This document shows, piece by piece, positions 55,001-64,000 of a stretch of 64,000 nucleotides of DNA. How positions within the stretch are numbered: the stretch's first letter is position 1; each line of letters starts with the position of its first letter. The notes beneath the pieces are model-generated. The model did no database searches. It saw only the letters and a list, made by a program, of their open reading frames with translations, and was not told the DNA's origin. The stretch covers positions 2,977,049 to 3,041,048 of the forward strand of contig ML681992.1 of the NCBI GenBank assembly GCA_007922195.1, read 5' to 3'. The translations under genes were made by a program, and so were the position numbers. The DNA is from Podocnemis expansa. Its lineage: Eukaryota; Chordata; Testudines; Podocnemididae.

Positions 55001-58000
55001 TAGTGTGCTCTGTGGTTGTGCCTTTTAATGTGAGACAGAGTAGGCATTGTACGAGCCTACATGCTACTTAAACAATGCGGGTCGCTAAATCCATTTGGTA
55101 TCAAACAGATCAAGCCTGGATGATTAATTATAGACCTCATAGAAAAGGTAAACAATCCATTCTGATTGCAGAGCAGCAAGAATACATCTCCTTAATCACA
55201 GTGGGATTACTACATCCTACTCTCCACAGGTGTGTAGGTTTATGTCACCAGCATCTGCTATGAATCAAATATAGTTGTTATTTTCATTCTACAGTACCAA
55301 AGTGTGTTGATGAAAATAACCACACAGTATACAATTTTTGATTGCACACAGAGAAAAATAGTTATTTTATGTGTAATTTGGGCTGCAATGTTTCTTTTGG
55401 GTTGTCTGTCATTTGGCAGCATATCATTCCCAGATATTATCATCAATATGCTATACATAAAACCATACTCATTGCTGGCATTTAAGCATATTAACTAAAC
55501 AGCAATTATACAGTCATTGAAGGATTACAGTAAAGCACACAAATGAGTGCTACTGAGTTTTCTTCTTTGCCCTACATTGTGGTTTTGCTGTTAATAAGAA
55601 GCCACATAGTAAACAAATTATGCTTAAAAGTACAAAGTGTGTTTTTAACTTGAAATGTAACATTCTGGAATTAGATTCAATAAAGTATTAATGGGCCTAA
55701 CTACCACTTTAAGCATCTAAATCCCAGAATCATGCCCCAATGGGGTTCAAAAAAGTCCGACTCAGTCAATACCAAGCCTTGCAGTTACCTAAACTTACTC
55801 ATTGCATACATTTTTGCAATAAGAGCTTCTTCTGTTTCTGCCTGTAGGTGGAATTGCTACTCTAGTCACCTAGACACGTGAGCCCCAGAGCAGTGCACAG
55901 ACTTTTTCCTTCAGCTAATTTGCTTTGGGGGCCTGAGCTAGTAAGTCTGCTTAGAGCTTGCCTACTGAATCAACCCCCTATCAGTGAGTTCACACAAAAT
56001 GACTGGCAGGAGGAGTCCCTCCCTCATGACTTTTAGCCCAATGGATAGCATATTCTTCTGGAATGGGGCAGACCCTTTCACAGTCAAGTCCCCTTTCCAC
56101 TGGAAGGGGATACAGCATTTGAGCAGTGATGTCCTCCATCTCAGATGTAAGCCTCAACTAGTGGGCTATTGAGATAGAGTTTGCTCCATCTCTCCTGCTG
56201 AAGAATTTGCACTAAATATTGAGAGTCAAAGAGACAAAAAGAGAGTAAAAGAGTAAGCAAGCATAACCATGATGATGATGATGCTATAACTTGGAAGTTA
56301 GAGCATTCACATGGGAGACTCAAGTTCTCTTGGACCCTGTGCTCCAAAACCACACTCCAGCTCAGCACCGAAATGATGGAGCTAAAAGTTACAAGGGAGG
56401 TCTTCCCATCTCCTACTTCTAGCAAAAATTGTGTAGGTGCCTAATGCTAAGAGGGGGTATGAACATGAGGATCCAAAATAGAGGAAGGCTCTCCCTTTAC
56501 CCAAGATTTAGGCACCAAACTCCCTTAGAGTTTAGGACCCAACCCTCATCTTTCCACACCCACTGGCTAGATTGTTTGAAGAACTGCCTAGCCTGCTGAC
56601 TATTGTGATTCATAAACAAAGTCACCTATCATCCTCCAGTCATTATATGAGGGCCCTAGTTGTGTAGCTCAGGCTTGGTTAATCATCATGATTTCTTAGG
56701 TATCTAAAAGGTAGGTGAACTGATACTGTGCCTCAGTGTGGTTGAATTCCTTTTTGCACCTAGTCTGTGCAGCAAAGCCATTGCTAGTTAGTCTATTGTT
56801 AAGTGATGTCATCCTGACATGTACATTTATGTTCAGTTCGAAATACATGGGCTGTGGTACAACAACATTTATTCATTCAGAGCTTGGCAGCTATATGACA
56901 ATATGAAGTTAATGATTATTTAAGGACTAATACGGTTCCCATTGAAATAAATGGAATAGATGCCATTATCTGCAGTGGGAGTGAGATCTGGCCCTCAGAT
57001 TCCTTACAGAAACCACACAGATCAAGCAGCTTTTTCAACGCAATCACTTTGGTAACACTTCCTTTATGGATAATTGCCTCATCTTCAAGATAAATTTCCT
57101 CTGGCTCTTTGTATTTGGGTACTAAACTGCTAATCATGAGCTCAAACATGAGATCAATGGATAAAAACTCTTATAATTTCTCCTAACATTGTTATTTAAA
57201 AATATTAATGTCCATGAGAAGGAAAAAGCAAATATCATGCAGGGGGTGAGTCTATCTTTTGTATTTTCCTTACAGAGCAAGTGAACAGATGGCCTTTCCC
57301 CCTCATATTACAAACAGCATATACCAAGCAATCATGATCATGTTAATGTTTTTGGTTCATTTGTCATTTTGTTTTTGTAAAGCTGTTTGGAAAGTCTAAA
57401 ATATGTCCATACAATTTTGCAATGCTGTAGTTAATCATTTAAAGAAAAAGGGTGGGATTGTTTGTTTGTTTGTGTTTCACAGATCTGAACTGTGGAAAAT
57501 TGTTTGTCTCTTCGAAATTAGCATCAGGGAAGTAAGAGGTTTTGGTTACATGTATCCCATACAGCATGGTACTTGACTTGTAGGAAATTTGAAAACAAAA
57601 ACAGAAAAAGAAATCACCTGAAATTAAGGACCAAAGTAGATGCTAGAGCCATAGTTTTATAATTCACACCACCTAAACTCAGTTAGGTTTAACTGGTTAC
57701 TATTCTGTAATTTTAATTAATGTTTCAATTATTTGTTGTTTGTTCTGTTTCAGGTGAGAGAGCAAGATGTCTAGTTGTATTTTAAAGTTAATCATTTGTT
57801 CCAATTTTACTTTTCTCTGCTTCATGGGTTCTTAATGAATGGTTGTATTCGAGTATATGCCGTATTCAGAATATTGTTTTCAAACTATAAGTTTCAGTAT
57901 TCAATACCTGAATTATGAGTCATCAGCAGTTGTTTAGTCTCTCCAAAGCATTGAATCTGTTTATTTAGTTTGTAAAATATAGATAAACCTAAAATATCTT

Positions 58001-58110
58001 TTCAAGATGAGACCTACTGTCCCCTGCTGTGTCATCCTTTCTGAAAAACTGAAAGGCAAGCCCTATAGTTCATGCATTAAAATACAGGAAAGAAAGAAAA
58101 GCAAGGTTTT
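52046..58110. other. no gene recognised; mostly unique AT-rich DNA
   Basis: I looked for exons, RNA genes and element termini and found none that hold. Small items: (ATG)n at about 56268-56282, and phrases at 55690-55740 and 56430-56540 with 'taggcacc'-type text like that at 62600. ORFs up to about 94 codons occur at chance level. Confidence 0.45.
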
Positions 58111-58152
58111 CAAAAACAAATAAGGAGTCCTATGGCACTTTTAAAGACTAAA
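58111..58152 (-). mobile_element. short Penelope tail fragment
   Basis: 'aaataaggagtcctatggca' and 'cttttaaagactaa' match the family tail; the rest is missing. Confidence 0.6.
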
Positions 58153-59764
58153 GGTTTTCTATGTAATTTACCCAGCATACTTAGGCTATATTCAGTGAAA
58201 TCTGTGGACTTGTAAACTACATGAGTTGAGAGAACTTGCCACTTAAAACAACCACAAACTACTAAGACACCAAAACTGTTTTACGAAATGTTTTTTTTTT
58301 CCCCCAACATGAGAATAGGCTGTGCACTTGCCAGTTAAATAAGCTGTGACTACTGTCCCAGTGTGTCTGTGTTTTTTTTATAATCAGTTAGAGACATTCT
58401 TATCCAACTGCTGTATGATAAACACAGCTGTGTCCACGTGGCACATTTTGCTCCACTATATGTCAATCATAATTGTGACTCTATAACTGTCCAACTATGC
58501 ATTGATGAATTTGGGGAAATCATTAACTTACTAAAATCTCAAGTAAAGGTTGTGGTAGAGATAGAACCTTAGGCTAGGAGAAAAACAGCAGGGCTGTGCT
58601 TATCAGATTGTAGTGTCTTTTGCCATAAACTTCCTTTCATATATTCTATTACCTCTTGACCTGCACCTCTTCTTAATTGCCTTGACTACCCACCTAGCCC
58701 ACCATTTTTAAGTAACTACATTGGTAAAAACAGATCATTGCAGGCCATTTTCTATCATGACTGCAGCTTGTTTTTAAGAAAACAATGACCTTATTTTAAT
58801 TCTTTAAAGGAGAGTGCTAGCTCTCTTTCTCACACACTCTCATTTCACTGCTGGTAACATAACAAAATCAAATCTTAATTGTAAGTACTTACCTTGCACA
58901 AAACAAATCAATCAGTTCCATTAAATTTGTCACATGAGACAAGTAGTCAAGTCTAATTGACTTCAAAGACATGTGACATAATTACCATTATAGTATTTTC
59001 CCTAAGATGGCCTCAGTCAATATGTCTAGCACTTAAAAAAAAAAAAAAAAGTACACCAATATAGCTACGTTTCTTGACACCATTTTATTCATACATATTA
59101 GAAACAATCTGGTTGTAGAAAACTCTAGTCTGTGAGAACCGGAATAGAAAAGCATATGAGTAACAAAGAGCTGGGTTCTTGCTCCACTCAAGTGGAATTT
59201 CTGCTTCTTATTTCTGGTATTTTCTTACCATGGGCTCAGCAGTTCAGTCAATCAGTCTTAGAAGTAGTTCTAATAGTGCTTGGATTGGAGTCTGATGCAG
59301 ACTTTGTACGAGCAGATGCTTATATGAAAGCTAAAAGGGAACAGTATTAGAAGGATTAAGTGATTCAGCCAAGTATCTCAGCAAGCTGTAATGCAAGAAA
59401 CAAACGTTCAAATCTTTCATTGCTGTTTTCTTTGATGAAATGTAGGTTCTAACCTTCTTCAAAATATTTTTCTGTAGCAGCAGCAACCCTAAGACTGTCC
59501 ATTCAACAATATGAGTAATGCAGTTTATGTTGTCTGTAAGGCAGAGGAAAGAATTATAGCTAACTTCCCCTAGGATTGTTAACAAGGCAAAAAATGTGAC
59601 CAGTTGAGGGGCTATTTGGGGGAGCGGAAGTGTGTGTGGTGGGAGATCATGGGTCGCTGTGTGGGTATGGGTGTGAGAGTAAGAGAGAGCAAAAGTTGTG
59701 GCATAGAGTTGAAAGAAATTCCAATACTAAGACATAAATTAAAGAAATATTAACAAAATGATCA
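58153..59764. other. no gene recognised
   Basis: AT-rich. Poly-A run at 59034-59050. ORFs 59132-59350(+) and 59331-59585(-) have no motif. Confidence 0.45.
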
Positions 59765-59860
59765 AAGAGTGTGGTACTGAACTGGGATTGGAAAGAACTG
59801 GGTTCAATTCATGTTTAGTCGCAGCCTACCTGAGAGATCTTGGAAGCTCATTGTTGTGGT
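59765..59860 (+). repeat. MIR SINE, 5' part
   Basis: 'gtgtggtactgaactgggat' and 'aactgggttcaattcatg' then 'agatcttggaagctcattg' follow MIR 5' and core order. Short and diverged. Confidence 0.5.
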
Positions 59861-60000
59861 TGGGGGGGGCAGTGATGTTAAGTCCACCTTTCACTGCCTG
59901 GCAGTGAAGTTGGGGGGGGGGGGAGGATGTAGATCTAAGAGACAGGGGTCCTCCCAGACATGAGTCTCATAAGTCCAAGATGGATCAGCTGCCTCTAGTG

Positions 60001-60217
60001 CAGTGGTTCCCAATATTTTCTCTGCCATGGCATGCCTGGCTACCTTTAATTAATTTGAGGCACACCACTATATAGTTTCCAAATGAACTCATGAATATTC
60101 ATGAGCCAATGAGCCAATCCAGAGCTCCCTGAGTAGGTTTTCAAAGAATTTTGTGGCACACCTGCTCAGGCCTGATGGCACACCTGTGTGCTGTGGCACA
60201 CTGGTTGAGAAATACTG
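60001..60217. mobile_element. hAT (Charlie-like) MITE with perfect 8-bp duplication
   Basis: A 217-bp element starting CAGTGGTTCCCAATATTTTC and ending, on the - strand, CAGTATTTCTCAACCAGTG. CTCTAGTG occurs on both sides (59993-60000 and 60218-60225). Internal phrases 'gccatggcatgcc' and 'gtggcacactgg' show it is a short relative of the element at 25856-27089. Confidence 0.9.
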
Positions 60218-60225
60218 CTCTAGTG

Positions 60226-61585
60226 GCCAGCATCAATCATTACCTTCAGATGAGGGCTGTATGTCCTTGTGACCAGAGTCAATAACTGTGCTCAGGGGAG
60301 CCAGGCTGCAGATTAAAGCCCTGGCTCCCAAACAGAGCAGTGTAAGTAAATAGTCTATAGTGACAGTAAGGATTTGCACACCTCTAAGTTCTGTGGCTCA
60401 ACAAGTATGGACTTGCTGTCTCCCTAGGGCAAGAGGTGGGGAGGTAGGGGGACATGGGCCTGCCCAACTCCACCATATTCCAAGTACAGGGCTTTCTCTG
60501 AGCCCAGAGTAGTTGCCACTCTGGTCAGTTTGAATCCCACTGCAACACATTGACCTGTCTCAGAAGAGAGATACCACTTACCCAGTCTACCTGGGCTACT
60601 TACCTTGGGACACTATTGCCCAGGTATCCTTGGGGCCTTTGTGTTCCCTGGTACAGGCAATCCCCTGGGTGTCTGGCTCAGGGAAGTCAACAGAGGGCTT
60701 TGGGTCTCCATCTGGGTCTGCCAGGCTTCTGGTTCTCTCATATAGCACTGAAGCAGCTCCCAGGTCAGAGCTTCCACAACATGTCCTCCTTCCTTGATGG
60801 TCAGTTTGAAATGAGTTAACTTGGCTCCCTTTTATTCTGAGCCAGCAGGTTGAGCATGCCCATCACATTCTGGTTGGGGGGGGGCACTTCCAGCTCCCAA
60901 AGCTTAAGTGCTGACATTTGGTTTTGCTAATGGGTGCTGGGGCCAGTGATCAGGTCTGTCTCCCTGCCCATGTGGCTTCCCCATGGGCTTTCTCTCCTCC
61001 CAGTGGCTTCTGCCAGAGCTATGGGGTTGGGTTTTATTAAGTGAATTCTTAGTACTCTGGAGGCCTCCTCTTGGTTGGGAGCGTGAGATGCTAATGCAAT
61101 ACAATATAATGAATTATGTGCTACACAGTCTAGAGGTAATGCCTGCCTCTGCCACTCACTATATGACTCTGGGCAAAGCACTTAAACTAAATGTGTCTAA
61201 ATAAGGACTTAGGCTCCTAACTCTTCCTAAATTTGAAAGTGCTGGCTGTAGATGCTATTGGCTAGATTCACAGAGGAGCATAGATGTGGCATCACTGATT
61301 ATCACCTCAATATGTGTCTAGAAAATCACTGGGATTCACAAAGTAGGTAGTCAGACTCCTTATACTGTGAATGGACAGAGGCAGGTGTTTCAGAGTAGGA
61401 TTCACAAAAGTGTGCATGCTACAGGACATCCCACATAAGCTAGCTAATGGGAGATGCAGATGGTAGGCCTGTGTCCTAACCCCCATCCTATTCAGGGATT
61501 GCCACCTCCAGTTTGGGATTTTTAGCTAAAAACCCTTTCTTGAAATTAGGAACCTCTGTTATTTTGTGAGGATGAGGTTCTAGTC
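60226..61585. other. no gene recognised; possible unnamed repeats
   Basis: The segment 61115-61200 has MIR-like phrasing (gcctgcctctgccactcact, tgactctgggcaaagcactt). The segment 61255-61500 repeats 'gattcacaaag' phrases. No coding sequence is supported. Confidence 0.35.
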
Positions 61586-61589
61586 CTCC

Positions 61590-61808
61590 CTCATAACTTT
61601 TAAACTGTTAGGATAGTACCCTCTTATGTAGCTTAGAAGCTGTACTTCCAGCAGCTGGGACTGGATGATAGGGATGTATGACTCAATAAATTGCGCTGTT
61701 CTGTTCATACCCTCTGAAGCATCTGGCATTGACCACCATTTGAAAACAGGATACTGGTCTACATGGACTATTGGTCTGACCAAGTGTGAGCATTCTTACG
61801 TCCTTATG
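61590..61808 (+). repeat. CR1/L3-type LINE 3' end
   Basis: 'cctctgaagcatctggcattg', 'acaggatactggtctacatgg' and 'attggtctgaccaagtgtg' followed by 'ttcttacgtccttatg' follow a 3' end widespread in sauropsids. The terminal near-repeat of TTCTTATG resembles the octamer tail of CR1-like LINEs. Family assignment is from memory. Confidence 0.55.
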
Positions 61809-62819
61809 ATTTGAGAGACGTGCTCCCCTAAGTCAAATCTCACCCTATCCTAGAAGAAGAGAAGGTATTTACACAGAGATCAGCTGGCTTTCATGTAAAT
61901 GTCTGACCTAGCTTTTGGGCTATGGGATTTCCTGAAATGGGGCTTACCCAGTTTCTTCTTTGAAACCTTTCTACTGTGGATATACCATTAAAGATGTCAC
62001 TGGAGCAGGATGACTAGAAACTGGGTCCTCTAGGTCCTTTATGAATGCTCTTGCCATAAACCATAGTCAAACTCATGCTTGTGCTTGCTGTCTGTCTGTC
62101 ACTGTGGCTCTTTCATTTCTTAACCACAGTGCAACAGCTTCACAAGAAGAGAGAGAGTAAGCCCTATATCAAAATATCCCATAACCCCTTGGTTTGGGCA
62201 TATTCCTGGGAGTTGATAGACCCCTATTGAAATACATTCATTCTTTCTGTGAAGGAGGTCCCTAATATAAATATCCAGTTCCTGGAGTAAAAGTAGGGAG
62301 GTTGTCCACCCAGTCCTGAGTAGTGGCATAAGAGTTCACATAAGGGGTCCAATCTGGTAAGTAAACCCTGAGTACACTTACCATATCAGGCCCTGCAGGG
62401 GAGTAGATTGAGGAAAATCTATCTTTTCCCAGTTTGTGCATCAGGCTGATCTTAGGCAGCCAGAAATCTGGAATGAGATTGCAATTGCACAAGTGCAGAG
62501 GAAGGAACATATGTGCTGAGCTAACTTTTACTGCAAAAAGTTTAGGTAGTGAGCAAAGTTATTCAGCTACAGGATTTAGCAGCAGCTGAGAGGTGTTTTG
62601 GTGAGTATCAGTGAGGCCTCACAGTGGGATTTAGGTGCCTATAGTAGATGTTAGGCACCTAAATTCTTTTGTGAATCTCATGTATGTGAATCTGTTTCCT
62701 CATAATCCCATCTATGCAAAAAGTATTTTTATCCTTGGTAAAGTGCTTTATGAGCTTCTGCTGAAAACCATTATTATATAGATACTAAGTAGTTCTACTA
62801 TTGTTTTTTGGACAGTTAA
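61809..62819. other. no gene; small hairpin repeat near 62620-62665
   Basis: 'tttaggtgcctatagtagatg' with 'ttaggcacctaaa' forms an inverted pair, part of a repeat also hinted at near 55.7 and 56.5 kb. Otherwise unassigned. Confidence 0.4.
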
Positions 62820-63091
62820 GCCCTAGCCTACACTGAGGGCTCTTCTCAGCGACAGTCGACTGGCATTTATGCAAGGCATGTAAAATGTCTTGCATAAATG
62901 CCGGCGACTTCCTAAGCCACCAGGACACACTGCAAATCCCTTGCCATCAGCTTTCCCCTATGTCTCCTGACCCCCAAGGCTTCCAGCTCCAACTTCTGGG
63001 CACACAGCAGTGAGTTCAGGCTCACTGCTAAGTGCTCCCGGAATGCCAGACTGATGGCGGTGATTTTGCAGCCATCAGTGCAGACATGGCC
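62820..63091 (+). mobile_element. MITE with tgcaaggcat words, relative of 45979-46233
   Basis: A 272-bp element with ends GCCCTAGCCTACACTG and GGCCATGTCTGCACTG (right, - strand), again of the GGCNATGTCTACACTG type. An internal hairpin 'ggcatttatgcaaggcatg' with 'cttgcataaatgccgg' lies at 62870-62905. No duplication is visible. Confidence 0.75.
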
Positions 63092-63237
63092 ATATGCAGG
63101 TACAGATTCTTTAAAATTAATGGAGTTATAATTGCACTAGTTCACCTGTAGCCCAGAAAATTATACTTTAGATTAAAAGCACCTCATCAGTAGTTTTCCT
63201 GCTAAAATTGTGAGTTTGAATCTTACCTCAGTTACGT
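63092..63237. other. short unassigned spacer
   Basis: Nothing recognised. Confidence 0.5.
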
Positions 63238-63250
63238 CATTGTAGTTACA

Positions 63251-63425
63251 TAAGCAAGGAGTCCTGTGGCACTTAAAGACTAATAAATAAATTTCAACTA
63301 CAATGATTCAGAGGGGTCGCCTTGTTAGTCTAGTTCAGTGAAACAAACAAGGAGTCTTGTGGCACTTAAAGACTAACAAATAAATTTTATTGCTGAATTA
63401 GACTAACATGGCTACCCCTTTGGAC
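63251..63425. mobile_element. minimal Penelope insertion (tails only) with duplication
   Basis: Two tail copies in direct order ('aaggagtcctgtggcactta' at 63257 and 'aaggagtcttgtggcactta' at 63348) are separated by 'ttgttagtctagttcagtga', and the insertion ends in the inverted phrase 'attagactaacatggctacc'. CATTGTAGTTACA (63238-63250) and CATTATAGTTACA (63426-63438) are a 13-bp target duplication with one mismatch. Confidence 0.8.
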
Positions 63426-63438
63426 CATTATAGTTACA

Positions 63439-64000
63439 GATCACATTGGTGTTCAACAAGTATAGACAAATACAAAATTAGAGTATATATAATTGACCCA
63501 GCATAATAGCTGAGATTGTACCTGGCAGTCTGAAATATTATTAATTTACTGTATTCATTTGTAAAACTTATTGACTGTTATAATTAACGATTTCAATAGC
63601 AACTTTGCTCAACAGGTCAAAGCCTCCCACATAAACCTGCTTCTTTTTCCTCCCCCCTACCATTTTGCACCTTCTATTATTGGCTGTTCTGTGTAAAACC
63701 AGATGCTTTCATAAATTAAGACTGTAGACAATATACTACAGTCTGTTGAAAATGCTGAAAGATATGTCATGTAATGTCATACTTCCATATTCCAGGGTTT
63801 AAGATGTTTATAACATCAATATGTTAAAGAACTTTATTCATACACAGCACTCTTCATTCTGTAATCATGCCAAGTTTAGCAAAGACATGAAATCCAGCTT
63901 CCTCACTAGTTACTAAACCTCAGTAATCTATCACTATTCAAGCAGAAGTTGATGTGGTTCTCTAGATTATATAATATGTGGCAAAAAGCCATAGTAACCA
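63439..64000. other. no gene recognised
   Basis: AT-rich DNA to the end of the window with nothing supported. Confidence 0.5.

Noticed and set aside
56025..56100. tRNA-like stretch (agcccaatggatagcatat)
   Set aside because: The A-box-like phrase is not followed by a proper B box or a foldable cloverleaf; at best it is a SINE scrap.

Overview
The window looks like intergenic or intronic DNA from a vertebrate nuclear genome, most likely a sauropsid and probably a turtle. It carries full-length and truncated CR1 LINEs, Penelope-like elements with their characteristic tails, MIR SINEs, hAT and PIF/Harbinger DNA transposons, R4-type LINE ends and a tyrosine-recombinase retroelement. That mixture is familiar from turtle genomes. 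The species call is inference from repeat content, not from a host gene. I found no host protein-coding exon, tRNA or rRNA that I could defend. Every recognisable coding sequence belongs to a mobile element and is broken.

Layout. 1-960: 3' end of an R4-like LINE. 3094-3501: palindrome-rich inverted-repeat element (Harbinger-type MITE). 3520-4512: Penelope tails in opposite orientations. About 4785-4985: MIR. 5270-8555: CR1 ORF2 on the + strand, broken by a Harbinger transposon remnant (6497-7531). 10380-18560: near full-length CR1 on the - strand, carrying two Harbinger-type MITEs (10389-10787 and 15239-16249, the latter with a 400-N assembly gap) and a 1.8-kb hAT element (12212-14007). About 20690-20915: MIR. 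21957-23369: Penelope element with a target-site duplication. 24600-27720: relic of a tyrosine-recombinase element with an SGNH-hydrolase ORF, split by a 1.2-kb hAT element. About 28835-29040: MIR. 29890-31325: CR1 tail with a nested Penelope copy. 31330-33668: hAT and MITE pieces. 34926-35142: palindromic Penelope tail. 35896-36918: MITE with a GC-rich core. 37560-38790: L1/Tx1-type LINE reverse-transcriptase relic. 39100-39275: minisatellite. 40332-40739: MITE. 40745-41495: CR1 tail. 41975-42318: second R4-like end. 43477-44212, 45550-46233, 48542-48975, 49650-50094, 51703-52042 and 62820-63091: further MITEs. From 52 kb onward the sequence is mostly unique, AT-rich DNA with short repeats.

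Main point of interest. At least ten elements share one terminal inverted repeat (about GGCTATGTCCACACAT) and, where readable, short target duplications. Each carries a different 14-bp palindromic 'word' repeated inside its ends: TTATTTCGAAATAA, TTAAGTTGACTTAA, TTAATTCGAACTAA, TTAGTCCGAACTAG or TTAAATTGATTTAA. One member keeps a decayed PIF/Harbinger transposase. A conserved internal block of about 100 bp ties it to the non-coding members, and one member has different words at its two ends. This suggests a single transposase lineage with diversified or exchanged subterminal binding sites.

Nesting gives relative ages. CR1 copies are oldest, Penelope and hAT elements are inserted in them, and a Harbinger-type MITE sits inside a Penelope copy (48542-48975).
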